This document shows positions 18,083 through 25,874 of a stretch of DNA of 64,000 nt, in pieces. The DNA is from Roseovarius sp. MMSF_3350. GTDB lineage: Bacteria; Pseudomonadota; Alphaproteobacteria; Rhodobacterales; Rhodobacteraceae. A program made the translations under genes and the position numbers. Location of the stretch: contig NZ_JASHIZ010000004.1 of assembly GCF_030733425.1 (NCBI RefSeq), positions 1-64,000 of the forward strand, written 5' to 3'. The notes under the pieces were generated by a model. That model did no database searches. It worked only from the letters and a program-made list of their open reading frames with translations, and had not been told where the DNA came from. How positions within the stretch are numbered: the first letter of the stretch is position 1; each line of letters starts with the position of its first letter.

Positions 18083-18943
18083 TCAGGCGCCCTTGGCCTC
18101 CGGCGGCTTTCGCCCGCGCTGAAACCGCGAGGGCCGGAAGCCGGTCATTCGCTTGAACGTATTCGAAAAGGCGAAGGGGTTCTGATATCCGACCTCGAAG
18201 GCCACGTCCTCCACTCGCCGGTCGGTCGTGGCCAGCACTTGCGCGGCCTGCTGCACCCGCAGGTAGGTCAATTGCTGCATCGGGCTGCGGCCCAGCCGGG
18301 TCTGGCACAGACGGCGCAGGTGCTCTCCGCTGATGCCGGCGATGGCGGCCAGTTGGTCAAGCGTCCAGGAGTGGCCCAGGTCCGCCGTGACTTCGGCCCA
18401 CAGCCTGCTGAGCCGTTCCTCGTTGCGCAGCGGCTCGGTGTAGCGTTTCACGTAATGCTCGATCAGGTCGATCCAGAGGGCCGTCGCCGCGATGTCACCG
18501 CCGCTGTTCACCTCGTGGTACAGCCCCAGGATCGCATCCGACAGCGGCTTGGGATCCACCCGGCTGACCAGCGGCGTCATCCCCTCGATGGCTGACCGGG
18601 GGGACTGCGGCATGTAGCGGACCCAGCAATATTGCCACCGCTTGCCCGGTACCGCGTGAAAGGCGTGCAGCACGTGGGCCGGTGCGAGGGTCACCATCCC
18701 CGCGCGGTGCGGTCGCCAGCGACCGTCCAGCAGCATCCGCCCCTCGCCGCCCAGACAGGCGTGCAGGTATGCCCCGCTGAGGTTCGTGCGCACCACCCGG
18801 TAGGGCGGCGCGGCATCGCCCACGCCCACATGCGACAACAGCCGCCGGGCCAGCAGCGGACAGTCTTCGGCGCGGACGATCCGCTGATGCGTGTCCTCGC
18901 CTACGATGTGGGTTTCGGATAGTTTATCGTGCATGGTGACCAT
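18083..18943 (-). CDS. AraC-family transcriptional regulator
   Basis: The 286-residue protein has an N-terminal cupin-like sensing domain (AYLHACLGGEGRMLLDGRWRPHRAGMVTL region, with HAFHAVPGKRWQYCWVRY). The C-terminal double helix-turn-helix follows: WTLDQLAAIAGISGEHLRRLCQ and RRVEDVAFEVGYQNPFAFSNTFKRMTGFRPSRF-like. ATG 18943 or 18934 begins the protein; the long open frame further upstream is antisense to livH. The gene sits between the two halves of the ABC transporter, opposite in direction. It probably activates both, because a shared 26-base motif precedes each; one copy overlaps its own first codons, suggesting autoregulation. The inducer is unknown. Confidence 0.87.
   Translation of the reverse strand: MVTMHDKLSETHIVGEDTHQRIVRAEDCPLLARRLLSHVGVGDAAPPYRVVRTNLSGAYLHACLGGEGRMLLDGRWRPHRAGMVTLAPAHVLHAFHAVPGKRWQYCWVRYMPQSPRSAIEGMTPLVSRVDPKPLSDAILGLYHEVNSGGDIAATALWIDLIEHYVKRYTEPLRNEERLSRLWAEVTADLGHSWTLDQLAAIAGISGEHLRRLCQTRLGRSPMQQLTYLRVQQAAQVLATTDRRVEDVAFEVGYQNPFAFSNTFKRMTGFRPSRFQRGRKPPEAKGA
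18907..18932 (+). promoter_or_regulatory. Candidate AraC-regulator site upstream of livH
   Basis: This is the second copy of the 26-base motif seen at 15202-15227 (23 of 26 identical, again followed by ATGGTGAC). It ends 105 bases before the livH ATG and lies within the first codons of the araC gene. Confidence 0.6.
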
Positions 18944-19036
18944 TGTTTCGGCCTTTGGCGCGACAGTAAAGTGGGTAACAGTAAAAGTACGGCGCGCCGG
19001 GTCGCGCTGCCCAAGGGTGGCCGAGTGGGAGGGCCG

Positions 19037-19927
19037 ATGATCGAGATTTTCGGGGTGCCGCTTGTCGCACTGACTGGGCAGATCATGCTCGGCATCGTCA
19101 ACGGTGCCTTCTATGCTGTCCTGAGCCTCGGCCTCGCCATCATCTTCGGAATCGTGAAGGTCGTGAATTTCGCACACGGCGCGTTTTTCATGATGGGCGC
19201 GTTCCTGTCGTTCCTGCTGCTCGACACCTTGGGAATCGGCTATTGGGGCGCGATCTTCATCGTGCCGCTCATCGTGGGCGTGCTGGGCGTCGTCGCCGAA
19301 AGGCTCCTGCTGCGCCGCATCTACGGGCTCGATCCGATCTACGGCCTGCTTCTGACCTTCGGTATGGTGCTGGTGATCGAGGGCGGCTTCACGGTTGCCT
19401 TCGGCTCGTCCGGCCAGATCTATACCGCGCCCGACCAGTTGCGCGGCGCGGTGAATCTCGGTTTCATGTTCATGCCGATATACCGGCTGTTCGTGATCGG
19501 CGCGGCGGTGGCGATCTGCGTCGCGACGTGGCTGGTGATCGAACGGACCTCCATGGGCGCAAAGCTGCGCGCGGCAACCGAACGGCCGCACCTGACGCAG
19601 TCCTTCGGGATCAACGTGCCGCTGCTGATGACCCTGACCTATGGCGCAGGCGTGGCGCTGGCCGCGCTCGCCGGGGTCCTGGCGGCACCGATCCAGAATG
19701 TCAGCCCGTCGATGGGCTCGGAACTGGTGATCATCGTCTTCGCCATCGTCGTGATCGGCGGGCTGGGCTCGGTCTCGGGCGCGGCGATCACCGGGCTGAT
19801 GCTGGGCGTGATCGAGGGGCTGACCAAGGTGTTCTACTCCGAGGCCTCCACCATCATCGTCTTTCTCATCATGGCAATCGTCCTGCTGGTCCGGCCTGCC
19901 GGCCTCTTTGGCCGGGAGGAGGGCTGA
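19037..19927 (+). CDS. livH: ABC transporter permease, LivH type
   Basis: The 296-residue membrane protein has about eight helices and the LivH signatures NGAFYAVLSLGLAIIFGIVKVVNFAHGAFFM-like (in two parts, residues 16-46) and the cytoplasmic EAA-like segment around AATERPHLTQSFGIN. ATG 19037 follows GGGAGGGCCG; the open frame extends upstream only into the regulatory region. It forms the translocation pore with LivM. The stop overlaps the region just before livM (TGAGATG). Confidence 0.92.
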   Translation: MIEIFGVPLVALTGQIMLGIVNGAFYAVLSLGLAIIFGIVKVVNFAHGAFFMMGAFLSFLLLDTLGIGYWGAIFIVPLIVGVLGVVAERLLLRRIYGLDPIYGLLLTFGMVLVIEGGFTVAFGSSGQIYTAPDQLRGAVNLGFMFMPIYRLFVIGAAVAICVATWLVIERTSMGAKLRAATERPHLTQSFGINVPLLMTLTYGAGVALAALAGVLAAPIQNVSPSMGSELVIIVFAIVVIGGLGSVSGAAITGLMLGVIEGLTKVFYSEASTIIVFLIMAIVLLVRPAGLFGREEG

Positions 19928-19928
19928 G

Positions 19929-20912
19929 ATGAGCCGCGCGCTTTTCCTGGTGCTGGGCGCAGGTATTCTGCTGGCCCTGATCCTCGTGCCGTTCTATCCG
20001 CAGGTGATCTATCCTGTCTTCGTGATGCGGGTCCTGTGCCTGGCGCTCTTTGCCTGCGCATTCAATATCCTTCTGGGGCACACCGGCATCCTCTCCTTCG
20101 GCCACGCGGCGTTTTTCGGCAGCGCCGCCTACTTCTGCGGCTACATGCTCAAGGAACAGGGCCTTCCGCCGGAGATCGGCCTGCTGACCGGGGTCGCCAG
20201 CGCGGCGGTGATGGGCGCGATCTTCGGCGCGCTGGCGACGCGGCGATCGGGGATCTACCTGGCCATGATCACGCTTGCGCTGTCGCAACTGGTCTATTTC
20301 CTGTTCCTGCGACTGCCCTGGACCCATGCCGAGGACGGGATGCAGCAGATCCCGCGCGGGGTGCTTCTGGGCGTGCTCGACCTGCAAAACGATCTGACGC
20401 TCTACTTCGTGGTGATGGTTCTGACGCTGGCCGGGCTGGCCCTTGTCCACCGTATCGTGCACTCGCCCTTCGGCGAGGTGCTGCGCGCGATCCGCGAACA
20501 CGAACCACGGGCGAAATCGCTCGGCTTTCCGGTCGCGCGGTACAAGATCCTCGCCTTCACTCTCTCTGCCGCGCTGGCGGGTCTGGCCGGGTCTCTCAAG
20601 GCGATCATCTACCAGGTCGCCTCGCTGCGCGACGTGCACTGGAGCATGTCCGGCGACGTGATCCTGATGACGCTGCTGGGCGGCATGAACTCGGTTCTCG
20701 GTCCGGCGCTCGGCGCGGCGCTCATCTCTTCGCTCTACCATTATTTCGACGCGCTGGGGGGATGGGTCACCATCATGGTCGGAGGGATCTTCATCGGCTG
20801 CGTCCTGCTGTTCCGCAGGGGGATCGTGGGCGAACTCCACGCAGTGCTCTCCGAGCGCCGCGACGCCAAGGCTTCACATGACGAAAAGGAAAACGAGAAT
20901 GCCACGAATTGA
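19929..20912 (+). CDS. livM: ABC transporter permease, LivM type
   Basis: The 327-residue membrane protein has LivM hallmarks: [25 protein letters not shown] near residues 38-62, [15 protein letters not shown], the cytoplasmic coupling segment [14 protein letters not shown], and a C-terminal [12 protein letters not shown]. Start ATG 19929 has a GGAGGG site overlapping the end of livH. The reading frame ends inside the first codons of the following gene (14-base overlap), so the transporter and the downstream enzymes are translated from one message. Confidence 0.92.
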   Translation: MSRALFLVLGAGILLALILVPFYPQVIYPVFVMRVLCLALFACAFNILLGHTGILSFGHAAFFGSAAYFCGYMLKEQGLPPEIGLLTGVASAAVMGAIFGALATRRSGIYLAMITLALSQLVYFLFLRLPWTHAEDGMQQIPRGVLLGVLDLQNDLTLYFVVMVLTLAGLALVHRIVHSPFGEVLRAIREHEPRAKSLGFPVARYKILAFTLSAALAGLAGSLKAIIYQVASLRDVHWSMSGDVILMTLLGGMNSVLGPALGAALISSLYHYFDALGGWVTIMVGGIFIGCVLLFRRGIVGELHAVLSERRDAKASHDEKENENATN

Positions 20913-21732
20913 CCGCTCCAAGATTTTGGAGCGCCTGAACAGGCAGATCGCGGACGGGGTGCCCATCGTGGGCGGCGGCGCGGGCACAGGCATTTCGGCC
21001 AAAAGCGAAGAGGCCGGCGGGATCGACCTGATCATCGTCTACAATTCCGGCCGCTACCGCATGGCGGGCCGGGCCTCTTCTGCGGGGCTGCTGGCCTATG
21101 GCAACGCCAACGAGATCGTCAAGGAAATGGCGCTCGAGGTGCTGCCCGTCTGCAAGACGACACCGGTGATCGCGGGCGTCAACGGCACCGATCCCTTCGT
21201 CATCATGCCCAAGTTCCTGCGCGAGCTGAAGGAACTGGGCTTTTCCGGCGTACAGAACTTTCCGACCGTCGGCATCATCGACGGCACCTTCCGTGTCAGC
21301 CTGGAGGAGACGGGCATCAACTACGCCTCCGAGGTGGACATGGTCCGTCAGGCGCGCGAGATCGACCTGCTGACGACACCCTACGTCTTCGACCCGGATC
21401 AGGCGACAGACATGGCCAAGGCCGGCGCGGACATCATCGTGCCGCACATGGGCGTGACCACCGGCGGCACCATCGGCGCCACCACGTCGAAATCGCTCGA
21501 GGACTCGGTGCGCCTGATCGACGAATGCGCCGAGGCCGCCAGAAAGGTCCGCAAGGACATCATCATCATCGCCCATGGCGGCCCGATCGCCACCCCCGAT
21601 GACGTGTCCTTCGTTCTCGAGCATAGTGAACATTGCAACGGCTTTTATGGCGCGTCCAGCGTCGAGCGTTTGCCGGTCGAGACCGCGATCAAGTCGAATA
21701 TCGAGGCGTTCAAAGCGCTGAAACTGAAATAG
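20899..21732 (+). CDS. PEP-hydrolase-like TIM-barrel protein (Tm-1 C-terminal domain family)
   Basis: The 277-residue protein belongs to the family annotated as phosphoenolpyruvate hydrolase-like or signal-transduction TIM barrel. Its core runs [20 protein letters not shown], then [44 protein letters not shown] and [14 protein letters not shown] 20899 is preferred over 20878 because AAGGAAAACGAGA precedes it. In plant Tm-1 the same domain is fused behind a UPF0261 domain; here that partner is encoded two genes downstream. The biochemical reaction of the family is not firmly established. Operon position behind an importer suggests a catabolic role on the imported compound. Confidence 0.82.
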   Translation: MPRIDRSKILERLNRQIADGVPIVGGGAGTGISAKSEEAGGIDLIIVYNSGRYRMAGRASSAGLLAYGNANEIVKEMALEVLPVCKTTPVIAGVNGTDPFVIMPKFLRELKELGFSGVQNFPTVGIIDGTFRVSLEETGINYASEVDMVRQAREIDLLTTPYVFDPDQATDMAKAGADIIVPHMGVTTGGTIGATTSKSLEDSVRLIDECAEAARKVRKDIIIIAHGGPIATPDDVSFVLEHSEHCNGFYGASSVERLPVETAIKSNIEAFKALKLK

Positions 21733-21751
21733 GTCATCAAGGGAGGAGACC

Positions 21752-22201
21752 ATGGCGAGAGTTTACATCAGCGCCGTCATCGACGCGCCGATCGAAAAGG
21801 CATGGGCCGTGCTGCGCGATTTCAACGCGCTGCCGCGCTATCACCGCTTCTTCAGCAAAAGCGAAATCGAGGACGGTCTGCCGTCCGACAAGATCGGCTG
21901 CGTGCGCAACTTTTACACCCATGACGGCGGCCATATCCGCGAGCAGCTGCTGACCCTGTCCGACCGCGAATACCGTTGCTGCTATTGCATTCTCGAGGCC
22001 ACGCTGCCGGTACGCAACTACGTCTCGGAAATGACCCTGAAACCAATCACCGAGGGCGGCCGGACCTTCGGCGAATGGTGGGCCGAATACGAGGTGGACG
22101 ACGCCGACGCGGCCGAGGTGCACCAGACCGTTTCCGACACGTTCCGCTTTGCCTTCGAGGGCACCGAGGACGTGATCCACGGGCGCGAGGTCCGGCGGTG
22201 A
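21752..22201 (+). CDS. SRPBCC-family (polyketide cyclase/dehydrase-like) protein
   Basis: The 149-residue protein has the START/SRPBCC helix-grip start VYISAVIDAPIEKAWAVLRDFNALPRYHR, a middle YRCCYCILEATLPVRNY strand and a C-terminal helix (VHQTVSDTFRFAFEG). Such proteins bind hydrophobic or aromatic ligands in a deep cavity. It starts behind GGGAGGAGACC and its stop TGA overlaps the GTG start of the Tm-1-like gene. It is sandwiched between the two Tm-1-type genes, so it may bind the same substrate or an intermediate. No catalytic residues can be assigned. Confidence 0.75.
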   Translation: MARVYISAVIDAPIEKAWAVLRDFNALPRYHRFFSKSEIEDGLPSDKIGCVRNFYTHDGGHIREQLLTLSDREYRCCYCILEATLPVRNYVSEMTLKPITEGGRTFGEWWAEYEVDDADAAEVHQTVSDTFRFAFEGTEDVIHGREVRR

Positions 22202-23406
22202 CAGCCGCCCGCGTCTACGTCGTCGGCACCTTCGACACCAAGGCCGAGGAGTTGGCCTATGTCGCCGGGATTATCCGCGAAACGGGCATGGCCGTCACGA
22301 CCGTCGATGTCGGTACCACGGCCACCCCCGCCGCTGCCGATATTCCCGCCGCCGACGTTGCCGCGCACCATCCCGATGGCGCTTCGCGCATCTTCGAGGC
22401 CGGGGACCGGGGCAGGGCGGTCATCGCCATGTCCGAGGCGCTGACCCGCTTCGTGGCGACCCGCTCAGATATCGCCGGCATCATCGGGCTGGGCGGCTCG
22501 GGCGGCACCTCGCTCATCACACCGGCGATGCGCGCGCTGCCTCTGGGGCTGCCCAAGCTGATGGTGTCGACTGTCGCTTCCGGTGACACATCCGGCTATG
22601 TCGGCGTCTCGGACCTGACGATGATGTTCCCGGTGACCGATATCGCCGGGCTGAACACGGTCTCGCGGCGCATTCTGGCAAACGCGGCGCAGGCCATCGC
22701 CGGCATGGCCGCAGGCAACCACGCCGACACGACCGGCGACACGCGTCCTGCGCTCGCCTTGTCAATGTTCGGCGTGACGACGAAAGCCGTCCGGCAGCTT
22801 CGCGCACGGCTGGATAACGAGTTCGACTGCATCGTGTTTCATGCCAACGGCGCGGGCGGCCGGGCACTGGAGGCCATCGGCGACAGTGGCATGGTCACGG
22901 CCATCGTCGATGTCACCACCACCGAGGTCGCGGATCACCTGATGGGCGGCATATGCTCGGCGGGACCCGAGCGCTTTGACGTGCTGGCGCGGACCGGCAT
23001 TCCGTGGATCGGGTCCTGCGGCGCGCTCGACATGGTGAACTTCGGCCCGCGCGAGACGGTGCCGGACCGGTATGAAGGCCGGCAGTTCTTTGTCCACAAT
23101 GCCAACATCACCCTCATGCGGACGACCCCGGACGAGAACGCGGAAATGGCGCGGTGGCTGGCGGCCAAGCTGAACGCCTCGCCCGGGCCGGTGGATCTCG
23201 TGCTGCCGCTGGGCGGTGTTTCCGCGCTCGACGCACCGGACGAGGCCTTCTGGAATCCGCAGGCGGACGAAGCCCTGTTCGAGACGCTGGAGGCGGCGTT
23301 CGACGTGTCGGAGACCCATCAGCTCCACCGGCTCGACGCCCATATCAACGACGCGGTCTTCGCCGATTTCGTCGAGTGTCTCGTACGCGATCGCCGGAAC
23401 GGCTGA
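22198..23406 (+). CDS. Tm-1-like ATP-binding protein (UPF0261)
   Basis: The 402-residue protein shows UPF0261 landmarks: YVVGTFDTKAEEL at residues 7-19, a glycine-rich GLGGSGGTSL at 97-106, KLMVSTVASGDTSGYVG, FHANGAGGRALE, and ADHLMGGICSAGPER with FDV. GTG 22198 overlaps the previous stop (GTGA). The family is the N-terminal half of tomato Tm-1, which binds ATP and blocks tobamovirus replication; in bacteria its chemistry is unknown. Adjacent UPF0261 and TIM-barrel genes suggest they form one enzyme that plants carry as a fusion. It ends the operon, convergent with the TetR gene. Confidence 0.85.
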   Translation: MTAARVYVVGTFDTKAEELAYVAGIIRETGMAVTTVDVGTTATPAAADIPAADVAAHHPDGASRIFEAGDRGRAVIAMSEALTRFVATRSDIAGIIGLGGSGGTSLITPAMRALPLGLPKLMVSTVASGDTSGYVGVSDLTMMFPVTDIAGLNTVSRRILANAAQAIAGMAAGNHADTTGDTRPALALSMFGVTTKAVRQLRARLDNEFDCIVFHANGAGGRALEAIGDSGMVTAIVDVTTTEVADHLMGGICSAGPERFDVLARTGIPWIGSCGALDMVNFGPRETVPDRYEGRQFFVHNANITLMRTTPDENAEMARWLAAKLNASPGPVDLVLPLGGVSALDAPDEAFWNPQADEALFETLEAAFDVSETHQLHRLDAHINDAVFADFVECLVRDRRNG

Positions 23407-23445
23407 TCTCTGTAGGACGCTCACATAAGATTCTTCGCGCGGGGC

Positions 23446-23463
23446 ACTGCCGGGCCTGGCAGT
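23446..23463. terminator. Weak hairpin between convergent genes
   Basis: ACTGCC-N6-GGCAGT forms a 6-base-pair hairpin in the 64-base gap between the Tm-1-like gene and the convergent tetR. There is no T-run, so it is at best a weak terminator. Confidence 0.3.
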
Positions 23464-23470
23464 AGACAGG

Positions 23471-24094
23471 TCAGATCAATGCGTCGATCATGGCGCGGGT
23501 CGATTCGAGACAGTCCGCAGGCGTCATCCGGTTGGGCTGAAGGTGCAGGTTCTGCCAGAAGCCGTCGGTCAGCGTGTCGATCCATTGAGCCACTTGATTG
23601 ACCTCTTCCTCCCGCGCATCGGTCATCAACTCACCGCAGACTTCGCGTATCGCGGCAACCCTGTCGCGGTCGAACTCTCGGCAGATCTCGGCATATTGCG
23701 GCACGAAGGTCTGTTCGCCCCAGAAGGCGAACCACAGCGAGAGCGATTCCGGGGAACAGACATCGGGTGAGAAATCCGCCGCGATCAGCGCCATCAGGCG
23801 GTCCCTGGGGTCAGGGCCCGCACGCTCGAGCGCGGCGCGCCATGTATCGTCGTAAAACTCGTAATGCGCGCGCAGGGTTTCGACCAGCAAGCCGTTCTTG
23901 GACTTGAAGTAAAACACCGCCACGCCCTGCGACAGGCCGGCCTCTGCCGCGACGGTGGCAAGTGTCGTCCTGGCCAGCCCGTGCTCGATGATCGAGCGGC
24001 GCGTCGCCTCCAATAACTGCCGCCGGCGCTTGTCCGCGTTCGCCTTGCGCTCCTTGCGTGGCTTGGCCGAGCTTTTGGTCGTTTCTTCAGTCAA
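23471..24094 (-). CDS. TetR/BetI-like repressor of the amine cluster
   Basis: The 207-residue protein has a TetR helix-turn-helix (LLEATRRSIIEHGLARTTLATVAAEAGLSQGVAVFYF in two parts, about residues 22-58) and a BetI-like C-terminal domain (SLWFAFWGEQTFVPQYAEI; IDTLTDGFWQNL). TTG 24094 is the preferred start because GGAGG lies eight bases upstream; an in-frame GTG at 24142 would add a 16-residue tail. The start is 70 bases from a TTTGAGCGCTCAAA palindrome shared with the divergent operon. The same palindrome occurs twice more at 32.1 and 39.4 kb, always at promoters of this cluster, so the protein most likely controls all of them. Confidence 0.87.
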   Translation of the reverse strand: MTEETTKSSAKPRKERKANADKRRRQLLEATRRSIIEHGLARTTLATVAAEAGLSQGVAVFYFKSKNGLLVETLRAHYEFYDDTWRAALERAGPDPRDRLMALIAADFSPDVCSPESLSLWFAFWGEQTFVPQYAEICREFDRDRVAAIREVCGELMTDAREEEVNQVAQWIDTLTDGFWQNLHLQPNRMTPADCLESTRAMIDALI

Positions 24095-24164
24095 ATCCCA
24101 TTCCTCCGCAGGGTGCTGCCGTTTTTTCCATACCAGCACCACATTGTCATTCTAATTGTTTTTG

Positions 24165-24178
24165 TTTGAGCGCTCAAA
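24165..24178. promoter_or_regulatory. TetR operator copy 1 (TTTGAGCGCTCAAA)
   Basis: This perfect 14-base palindrome lies in the divergent region between tetR (start 24094) and the first flavoprotein gene (start 24240). Identical cores occur at 32064-32077 and 39404-39417. Its place beside the tetR gene and at the cluster promoters is the reason for assigning it to this repressor. Confidence 0.8.
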
Positions 24179-24239
24179 AAAACTTTACGAGAAATCGCCG
24201 CTTCGCTAAGACTCATTGCGAAGCTCAGGGAGACGGCGC

Positions 24240-25874
24240 ATGACCGTGCAGACATACGACGCGATCATCGTCGGGGCGGGCCATAACGGGCTGACCACGG
24301 GGTGTTATCTTGCGAAGGCCGGCCTGAAGACGCTGATCGTGGAAAAGAACGACTGGATCGGCGGCGCGGCGGTCAGCCGCTCGCTGCATGAGGGCTGGAC
24401 CTATTCCAACTGTTCCTATGTCTGTTCGCTGCTGCGGCGCGAGATCGTGCGCGACCTTGAGTTGCCGCGCTTCGGCTTGCAGGTGATCCCTTACGAGGGC
24501 GGGGCGACCTTTACCCGCGACAACGACTATTTCGCGTACATGTCGGATCACAATGCGCTGGAGCGTGAGATCGCGCGCCACAGCCCGCGCGATGTCGACG
24601 CCTATGCGCGGTTCTCGCAAACCGTGATGCGCCAGTGCCGGTTCATCCGGCCTTTCCTGTTGCGCAACGCGCCCGATCCCACTTCGCTGCATCCCCGCGA
24701 CCTTGGCGAACTGGCGTTCCTGGTCAAGCAGGCGCATGGGCTGGGCGCCAAGGAACTGGGCGAGACGATCCGGTTCTGGACCATGTCCATCGGCGATTTC
24801 CTCGACGAACATTTCGAAAGCGACCTGATCAAGGCGCACCTAGCCGGCTCCGGCATCATCGGCACCGGGCTGGGCGTCTATTCGCCGGGCACGGCTTATG
24901 TCCTTTTGCATCACTACATGGGCGACGTGGACGGGGCGATCGGGGCCTGGGGCTTTGCCCGTGGCGGCATGGGGGCGATTTCCCGCGCGCTCGGGCTGGC
25001 GTTCGAGGAGGCGGGCGGCACGATCCGAACCGGCTCGGGCCTCGACAGTTTCCGCGTCAGGGACGGCAAGGTCATCGGCGTGGCGCTTGAGAATGGCGAC
25101 ACCTTCGATGCGCCTATCGTGGCATCGAACATGGACGTAAAACGCACCTTCCTGCACCATGTCGACCCGGCCGATGTGCCCGAGGATTTCACGAAAGCCG
25201 TAAAACGATTCAAGATCCGCGGCTCCTCGGCCAAGCTGAACATCGCGCTGGACCGAATGCCCGAGTTTCCCGCCGCCCCCGAGGGCGCGCCGTTCCTGCG
25301 CGGAGACCTGCATTGCTCGACCTCGCTGGCCGAGCTCGAGCGCGGATACGACGACTGGAAGGACGGGCGCTGGTCGGCCGAGCCCTATTTCGACATGCTG
25401 ATCCCCAGCCAGATCGACCCGACGATGGCCCCGCCGGGCAAGCACATGATGACCGTCTTCGTGCAGTATGCCCCGTACGATTTAAAGGTCGACGGCGTGC
25501 GCTCGGGCCGGAACTGGAACGACACGACCCGTGCCGCGCTGGCGAACTGCGTCTATGACAAGATGGAACAGGCGATGCCGGACATCCGCCAGCGGATCGT
25601 GCACGCCGAGGTCCGCACGCCTCTGGATATCGAATCCGAGGTAGGCCTGACCGAGGGCAACATCTTTCAGGGCGAACTCACCTTCGACCAGCTGTTGTTC
25701 AACCGGCCCGTGCCGGGCTACTCGGATTATTCCACGCCGATCGAGGGCCTGTTCATGGTCGGCTCGTCCAGCCATCCGGGCGGCGGTGTCATGGCCGCCC
25801 CGGGAGCAAACGCCGCGCGCGAGATCCTGCGCCGGGCGGGCAAGGGGCGCGCGATGCCGAAGGTCGCGGCATGA
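24240..25874 (+). CDS. CrtI/phytoene-desaturase-like FAD-dependent oxidoreductase 1
   Basis: The 544-residue flavoprotein starts with a Rossmann dinucleotide motif (IIVGAGHNGLTTGCYLAKAG, residues 8-27) followed by VEKNDWIGGAAVSRSL. It ends with the conserved FAD-binding segment GLFMVGSSSHPGGGVMAAPGANAA. This is the layout of the CrtI/amine-oxidase-like superfamily. Members outside carotenoid clusters oxidise C-N or C-C bonds; no carotenoid genes are present here. ATG 24240 follows AGGGAGA. It overlaps the related next gene by four bases. The probable role is oxidation of an intermediate of the imported amine. Confidence 0.8.
   Translation: MTVQTYDAIIVGAGHNGLTTGCYLAKAGLKTLIVEKNDWIGGAAVSRSLHEGWTYSNCSYVCSLLRREIVRDLELPRFGLQVIPYEGGATFTRDNDYFAYMSDHNALEREIARHSPRDVDAYARFSQTVMRQCRFIRPFLLRNAPDPTSLHPRDLGELAFLVKQAHGLGAKELGETIRFWTMSIGDFLDEHFESDLIKAHLAGSGIIGTGLGVYSPGTAYVLLHHYMGDVDGAIGAWGFARGGMGAISRALGLAFEEAGGTIRTGSGLDSFRVRDGKVIGVALENGDTFDAPIVASNMDVKRTFLHHVDPADVPEDFTKAVKRFKIRGSSAKLNIALDRMPEFPAAPEGAPFLRGDLHCSTSLAELERGYDDWKDGRWSAEPYFDMLIPSQIDPTMAPPGKHMMTVFVQYAPYDLKVDGVRSGRNWNDTTRAALANCVYDKMEQAMPDIRQRIVHAEVRTPLDIESEVGLTEGNIFQGELTFDQLLFNRPVPGYSDYSTPIEGLFMVGSSSHPGGGVMAAPGANAAREILRRAGKGRAMPKVAA

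Noticed and set aside
18944..19591. N-terminal extension of the AraC protein
   Set aside because: The extra 216 codons are antisense to livH and have no AraC features; the protein starts at 18943 or 18934.
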